This document shows positions 60,080-64,000 of a DNA stretch of 64,000 bases, piece by piece. Position numbers and translations under genes: made by a program. The notes beneath the pieces are model-generated. The model was not told the origin of the DNA. It ran no database searches and worked only from the letters and a program-made list of their open reading frames with translations. The DNA lies in assembly GCA_001940925.1 (NCBI GenBank), contig MSGZ01000035.1, positions 62,001-126,000 of the forward strand, read 5' to 3'. The stretch is from Ruminococcus sp. Phil11. GTDB lineage: Bacteria; Bacillota; Clostridia; Oscillospirales; Ruminococcaceae. Position 1 is the first letter of the stretch. Each line of letters opens with the position of its first letter.

Positions 60080-60118
60080 CAGATAAACTTGCTGTGCGTG
60101 CGGCAATATGTTTATCTG
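60080..60118 (+). promoter_or_regulatory. Dyad in the cas3 leader
   Basis: CAGATAAAC (60080-60088) and GTTTATCTG (60110-60118) are perfect 9-bp inverted arms starting 12 bases after the -10 box, with TTGC/GCAA extending the symmetry inside. Either an operator around the transcription start or a leader hairpin. Confidence 0.5.
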
Positions 60119-60144
60119 TCATCCAAACGAAACGGGGGGATTTT

Positions 60145-62817
60145 ATGCATCGGATGCTGCGGCATCTTGCAGCAAAAACCGGAGACTGCAGCGGCGAATG
60201 GCTGCCGCTTTGGCTTCATCTAGCGGATACCGCCTGTGTTGCGGAATACCTGCTGACGCATTTTCTTTCTGATTCTTTCAAGGAGTATGAAGGATTTTCT
60301 CCGGAGTTGCTCAGGAAAACCGTGCTGTTTCTGGCATATGCACATGATATCGGCAAGGCGACAGCGCTGTTCCAGAGCAGGATCACACAGCATCTTCTGC
60401 TTTGCCGCGAACGTCTGATTGCCGACGGTGTATCCATTCCGGCCTGCGGTAGCTTTCTGAATCAGAATGCATCCCCGCATCCGCTTGCAGGTGAGGTCAT
60501 CCTGAAAAAGCTTGGCTGTCCGGATTCTGCTGCAGAGATCGTCGGAGCGCATCACGGCGCACCGGCTGATCAGCAGGCCGTTTACTTACAAACAGAGGAA
60601 CATGCCTATCCGGAAAACTATTTCGGCAGCAATACACTGGAACAGCAGGCACTCTGGAATGCAGTCTGGAATGAGATCGTAGCGGATGCACTTTCCGTCA
60701 GCGGCTTTTCGGATGTCACGGAGCTGCCGGAGCTGTCCGCACAGATGCAGATGCTCCTGACTGGCATTCTGATCACAGCGGATTGGATCGCGAGCAACAC
60801 CGATTACTTCCCGCTGCTGCCGGAGGAGACCGATACGGACGACCCGAAGGCACGCGCGGCATACGGCCTGCAGAAACTCGCATTTCCGGATGTTTGGTGC
60901 TCACAGCACGAATACTTCTCACAGACATTGTTCCGGCAGTGCTTTGATTTTACACCGAACACGGTGCAGGAAGAATTCCTGCAGATCGTTTCGGAATGTG
61001 ATAAGCCGGGGCTGTTTATTCTTGAAGCACCCATGGGCTGCGGCAAAACGGAGGCCGCCTTAATGGGCGCGGATATTCTTGCAGCGAAAACGCAGCGCAG
61101 CGGCATCTTTTTCGGGCTGCCGTCACAGGCAACCGCAAACGGCATTTTCCCGCGAATCATGCAGTGGGCAGAGAAGCAGTCCGGGGACGCATACCATTCA
61201 ATCAGGCTGGTGCACGGTTCTGCTGCACAGAATTCGGTCTTTTCCGGACTGCGGCAGGGGATCCCCGAACATTCGGTAATGGCGGATGACAGTGACAGCG
61301 GACTGATCGCGCACAGCTGGTTTGCGGGCAGCAAGCAGGCCTGTCTTGACCAGTTCGTGATCGGCACGGTTGACCGCCTGCTGATGATGGCTCTGAAGCG
61401 GCGGCATCTCATGCTGCTGCATCTCGGACTGTCCCGGAAGGTCGTTATCATCGACGAATGCCATGCCTACGATACCTATATGAACCAGTATCTGGAACAG
61501 GCACTCCGCTGGCTCGGCAGCTACGGCACACCGGTGATCCTGCTCTCCGCAACGCTCCCTGCTAAACGGCGTACTGCGCTGGCAGCTGCATATTTGCAAG
61601 CCAAACGGATTGATGCCGCGGCATCGGAATCCTCAGCCTATCCGCTGCTGACATGGACGGACGGCAGTGAAGTGCAAATGCGAACGCTATCTGCTGCGCA
61701 CCTGCATCAGACTGCCATAGAAACTGCATTTCTGCCGGAAAACGAGCTCGTACAGACCGTCACGGATGTGATGCACGCGGGCGGCTGCACCGGCATCATC
61801 CTGAATACAGTCCGCCGGGCGCAGACGGTCGCCGCACAGCTCCGGGAGTACTTCCCAGATACGGAGATCATTCTGTGTCACGCGCAGTTTATTCAGCCGG
61901 ACAGAGCAGATATCGAAAAGAGAATCCTTGAGAAGGTCGGCAAGCATTCCACGCCGGAGATCCGGCGGAACACGATCATCATCGGCACACAGGTTCTGGA
62001 ACAGTCGCTGGATATAGATTTTGATCTGCTGATCACGGAGCTTTGCCCGATGGACTTGCTTCTGCAGCGTATGGGCAGACTGCACCGGCATATCAGAAAC
62101 GACCGCCCCGCATCCTTACAGAAAGCCATATGCCGGATCCTCGGTTCGGATACGGAGTTTGAAGCGGGCTCCGTCCTGATCTACGGCGAATGGCTGCTCA
62201 GACAGACCGTCCGGCAGCTTCCTGCTGAGATCCGGCTGCCTGCAGATATTTCCCCTTTGGTACAGGCCGTTTACGGTGCCGAGGACAGCGATGACCCTGC
62301 CTGTCAAAAGTATCTGAACGATCAGCAGGAGAAAAGCAACAGTGCAAAAGCCTTCCTGCTCCGCAAGCCGAAGGGCGCACAGTTCTCCATGCTGCTTGAC
62401 CGTTCCGTTTTCGGAAACGATACGGAAGCGGAGGCATCCGTGCGGGACGGCATATCTTCTGTTGAGGTGCTTGTCGTAATGCGAACCGCCGACAGAATGC
62501 TGCATCTGCTGCCGCATCAGGAGAATCAGCAGGCAATGAATCCGCTTATCCTGCCGGATGACGAGACCTGCCGGATGCTCGCATCACAGAAGCTGCGGCT
62601 GCCGTCTGTACTCTGTCAGCATTACAATCTCCGCAGTACTGTCGCGGCACTGGAATCGCAGTGCGGCGCGGTGATGAAAGTATGGGGAATGTCCCCGTGG
62701 CTGCACGGTCAGCTTCTGCTGATCCTTGATGAAGGACTGACGGCATCGGTCGGCACATTCCGCCTGACCTACGATGCCGCAACCGGATTACATTATGAAA
62801 GCGAGGCGAAAGCATGA
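60145..62817 (+). CDS. cas3: CRISPR-associated helicase-nuclease Cas3 (type I-E)
   Basis: An 890-residue protein from the ATG after AACGGGGGGA. The N-terminal HD nuclease domain has LWLHLADTA, LAYAHDIGKATALFQ and IVGAHHGAP, giving the metal-binding His/Asp set. The helicase shows LEAPMGCGKTEAALMGA (Walker A), VIIDECHAYD (DExH), LLSATLPAKRR and the TQVLEQSLDIDFDLLITELC...QRMGRLHRH block. Cas3 unwinds and degrades DNA marked by Cascade. The neighbour, overlapping by four bases, is a Cse1/CasA protein, which sets the subtype as I-E. All motifs intact. Apart from the casA start, the rest of the operon and any CRISPR array lie to the right of the window. Confidence 0.96.
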   Translation: MHRMLRHLAAKTGDCSGEWLPLWLHLADTACVAEYLLTHFLSDSFKEYEGFSPELLRKTVLFLAYAHDIGKATALFQSRITQHLLLCRERLIADGVSIPACGSFLNQNASPHPLAGEVILKKLGCPDSAAEIVGAHHGAPADQQAVYLQTEEHAYPENYFGSNTLEQQALWNAVWNEIVADALSVSGFSDVTELPELSAQMQMLLTGILITADWIASNTDYFPLLPEETDTDDPKARAAYGLQKLAFPDVWCSQHEYFSQTLFRQCFDFTPNTVQEEFLQIVSECDKPGLFILEAPMGCGKTEAALMGADILAAKTQRSGIFFGLPSQATANGIFPRIMQWAEKQSGDAYHSIRLVHGSAAQNSVFSGLRQGIPEHSVMADDSDSGLIAHSWFAGSKQACLDQFVIGTVDRLLMMALKRRHLMLLHLGLSRKVVIIDECHAYDTYMNQYLEQALRWLGSYGTPVILLSATLPAKRRTALAAAYLQAKRIDAAASESSAYPLLTWTDGSEVQMRTLSAAHLHQTAIETAFLPENELVQTVTDVMHAGGCTGIILNTVRRAQTVAAQLREYFPDTEIILCHAQFIQPDRADIEKRILEKVGKHSTPEIRRNTIIIGTQVLEQSLDIDFDLLITELCPMDLLLQRMGRLHRHIRNDRPASLQKAICRILGSDTEFEAGSVLIYGEWLLRQTVRQLPAEIRLPADISPLVQAVYGAEDSDDPACQKYLNDQQEKSNSAKAFLLRKPKGAQFSMLLDRSVFGNDTEAEASVRDGISSVEVLVVMRTADRMLHLLPHQENQQAMNPLILPDDETCRMLASQKLRLPSVLCQHYNLRSTVAALESQCGAVMKVWGMSPWLHGQLLLILDEGLTASVGTFRLTYDAATGLHYESEAKA

Positions 62818-64000
62818 ACGAAACCGAATTCAATCTGCTGGACGAACCTTGGATCCGCGTGCTGGATATGCAGAACAGCATTCAGGAGGTCTCCCTGAAA
62901 GAGCTGCTCCTGCAGGCACATACTTTCCGGGCTTTTTCCGGCGAGCTGCCGACGCAGGATGCCGCCGTGATGCGCGTCGCGCTGGCTTTGCTCCACGCGG
63001 TATTCTCCCGGACGGACGAGACCGGTAACGGCGATCCGCCTGAGGAGGAAGACGATGCCGTGCAGCTCTGGAAACGGATCTGGGAGGCCGGAAAGCTGCC
63101 TGAAAAGCCGCTGAACGACTATTTTGCAAAATGGCATGAGCGGTTCTGGCTGTTTCATCCGGAGCGTCCTTTCTATCAAGTCGCAGGATTAAGCTGCGGG
63201 ACGGAATACGATTCCGCCAAGCTGAACGGTGCGCTTTCGGAAAGCGGCAACAAGCTGCGGCTGTTTGCGGAATATACCGGCAGCCTGAAAACGCATCTGA
63301 CCTATGCACAGGCTGCGCGCTGGCTGCTCTACGTCAACGCCTATGACGACACATCCGCCAAGCCGACCAAAGAAGGAAAAGCGGCGAACGGAAAAATGCC
63401 GTCGCCGGGCGTCGGCTGGCTCGGCAAGCTGGGGCTGGTATGGATCACAGGCGAAACGGTATTTGAAACGCTGATGCGTAATCTGGTATTGGTCAATCAA
63501 GGCGAGATCTCTGAACATGAGCTGCCTGTCTGGGAGCGCAGCGAAGTTCCCGCCGGCGAACGCGTACAGATCACGCCGCCGGATAATCTCAGCGAATTAT
63601 ATACAATCCAGTCAAGGCGTCTGCTTCTGTTCCGCGAGGATGCATTTGTTACAGGCTATCGACTTCTGGGCGGCGATTTTTTCGACCGCGAGAAGATCGC
63701 ATTCTTTGAACCAATGACAGTCTGGTATGTGAAAACCGACAAATCCGGAACGGTCAAATCACCGCGCAGACATGATGCGTCTGTGCAGATGTGGCGCGAG
63801 TTTTCCGGCTATTTCTGCATGAACGGTTTGGAGAACAGCATTCCGGGCGTCATTCAGTGGAACAGTCTGCTGATGAGTGTGCGCTGTCTGCCGCGGCATT
63901 CATTGATGAATGTTCAGATCGCATCCGTCCAGTACGGCGACAAGGATTTCTTTGTAAAGCATGTGTTTTCCGATCAGCTGCAGCTGCATCTCAGCCTTCT
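62814..64000 (+). CDS. casA: Type I-E Cascade large subunit Cse1/CasA (3' end outside window)
   Basis: ATG at 62814 overlaps the cas3 stop and the frame stays open to the window end (395 codons). The N-terminus, MNETEFNLLDEPWIRVLD followed by VSLKELLLQAHTFRAFSG and ELPTQDAAVMRVALALLHAV, is characteristic of Cse1. Further family segments are KWHERFWLFHPERPFYQVAG and GVGWLGKLGLVWITGETVFE. Cse1 recognises the PAM and recruits Cas3. About 100-130 residues should remain outside. Confidence 0.93.
   Translation, partial: MNETEFNLLDEPWIRVLDMQNSIQEVSLKELLLQAHTFRAFSGELPTQDAAVMRVALALLHAVFSRTDETGNGDPPEEEDDAVQLWKRIWEAGKLPEKPLNDYFAKWHERFWLFHPERPFYQVAGLSCGTEYDSAKLNGALSESGNKLRLFAEYTGSLKTHLTYAQAARWLLYVNAYDDTSAKPTKEGKAANGKMPSPGVGWLGKLGLVWITGETVFETLMRNLVLVNQGEISEHELPVWERSEVPAGERVQITPPDNLSELYTIQSRRLLLFREDAFVTGYRLLGGDFFDREKIAFFEPMTVWYVKTDKSGTVKSPRRHDASVQMWREFSGYFCMNGLENSIPGVIQWNSLLMSVRCLPRHSLMNVQIASVQYGDKDFFVKHVFSDQLQLHLSL

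Noticed and set aside
60000..64000. CRISPR array
   Set aside because: The short repeats upstream of cas3 (GTCGATTGTT twice) are too short and too few; no repeat-spacer pattern is present in the window.

Overview
The window looks like the chromosome of a fibrolytic Clostridia bacterium close to Ruminococcus (Oscillospiraceae). The grounds are several secreted proteins with type I dockerin modules, a GH11-CBM22-GH10-dockerin xylanase, BspA-type leucine-rich-repeat surface proteins, a Cthe_2159-like carbohydrate-binding lipoprotein, SpoVT/Spo0A-type sporulation regulators, and many near-consensus sigma-A promoters with 17-base spacers. This rests on gene content only; there is no rRNA, tRNA or CRISPR array in view.

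Layout. 1-9,100 is an accessory stretch: a partial spoVT; a very unusual fusion of a flavodoxin-fold reductase with a TOTE-type primase, a helicase and a PLD-like end; a Fic protein; a truncated SpoVT copy; a stand-alone Spo0A DNA-binding domain; a small HTH/coiled-coil protein; and an IS1380-type element with exact 18-bp terminal inverted repeats. 9,100-22,000 holds a dockerin-bearing LRR protein, the carbohydrate-binding lipoprotein, a two-component system next to an HtrA protease (CssRS-HtrA-like), a decayed hybrid signalling gene and a dockerin SGNH esterase.

22,097-35,318 is the most interesting region: a three-gene operon between a consensus promoter and a perfect terminator. It encodes a TIR-domain protein with a second TIR-like segment, a 2,894-residue protein of no family I recognise, and a 1,023-residue protein combining a Rossmann-like N-terminus, a RyR-like domain and a C-terminal Card1/Can2-like PD-(D/E)xK nuclease domain. 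TIR enzymes make ADP-ribose signals from NAD+, and bacterial RyR domains have been proposed as nucleotide sensors, so I infer a TIR-to-nuclease signalling defence system with a giant third component.

35,320-51,500 carries a dockerin protein split by one amber codon, a BspA-like protein with a 37-residue peptide gene behind it, another dockerin protein, an AlbA_2-type ATP-binding regulator, an ABC-F ATPase, and a MerR-controlled operon (DXS-like synthase, aldo/keto reductase, Gfo/Idh/MocA-aldo/keto reductase fusion) with a clear 19-bp-spacer MerR promoter. 51,500-59,962 has the xylanase, a CASTOR/POLLUX-type channel, and an ECF sigma / small membrane protein / multi-pass protein / PrsW operon. 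The window ends in the start of a type I-E CRISPR-Cas operon (cas3, then casA/cse1 running off the end).

Defence and conflict genes (TOTE-like fusion, Fic, TIR/RyR operon, type I-E cas genes) are scattered among polysaccharide-degradation and cell-surface genes rather than forming one block.
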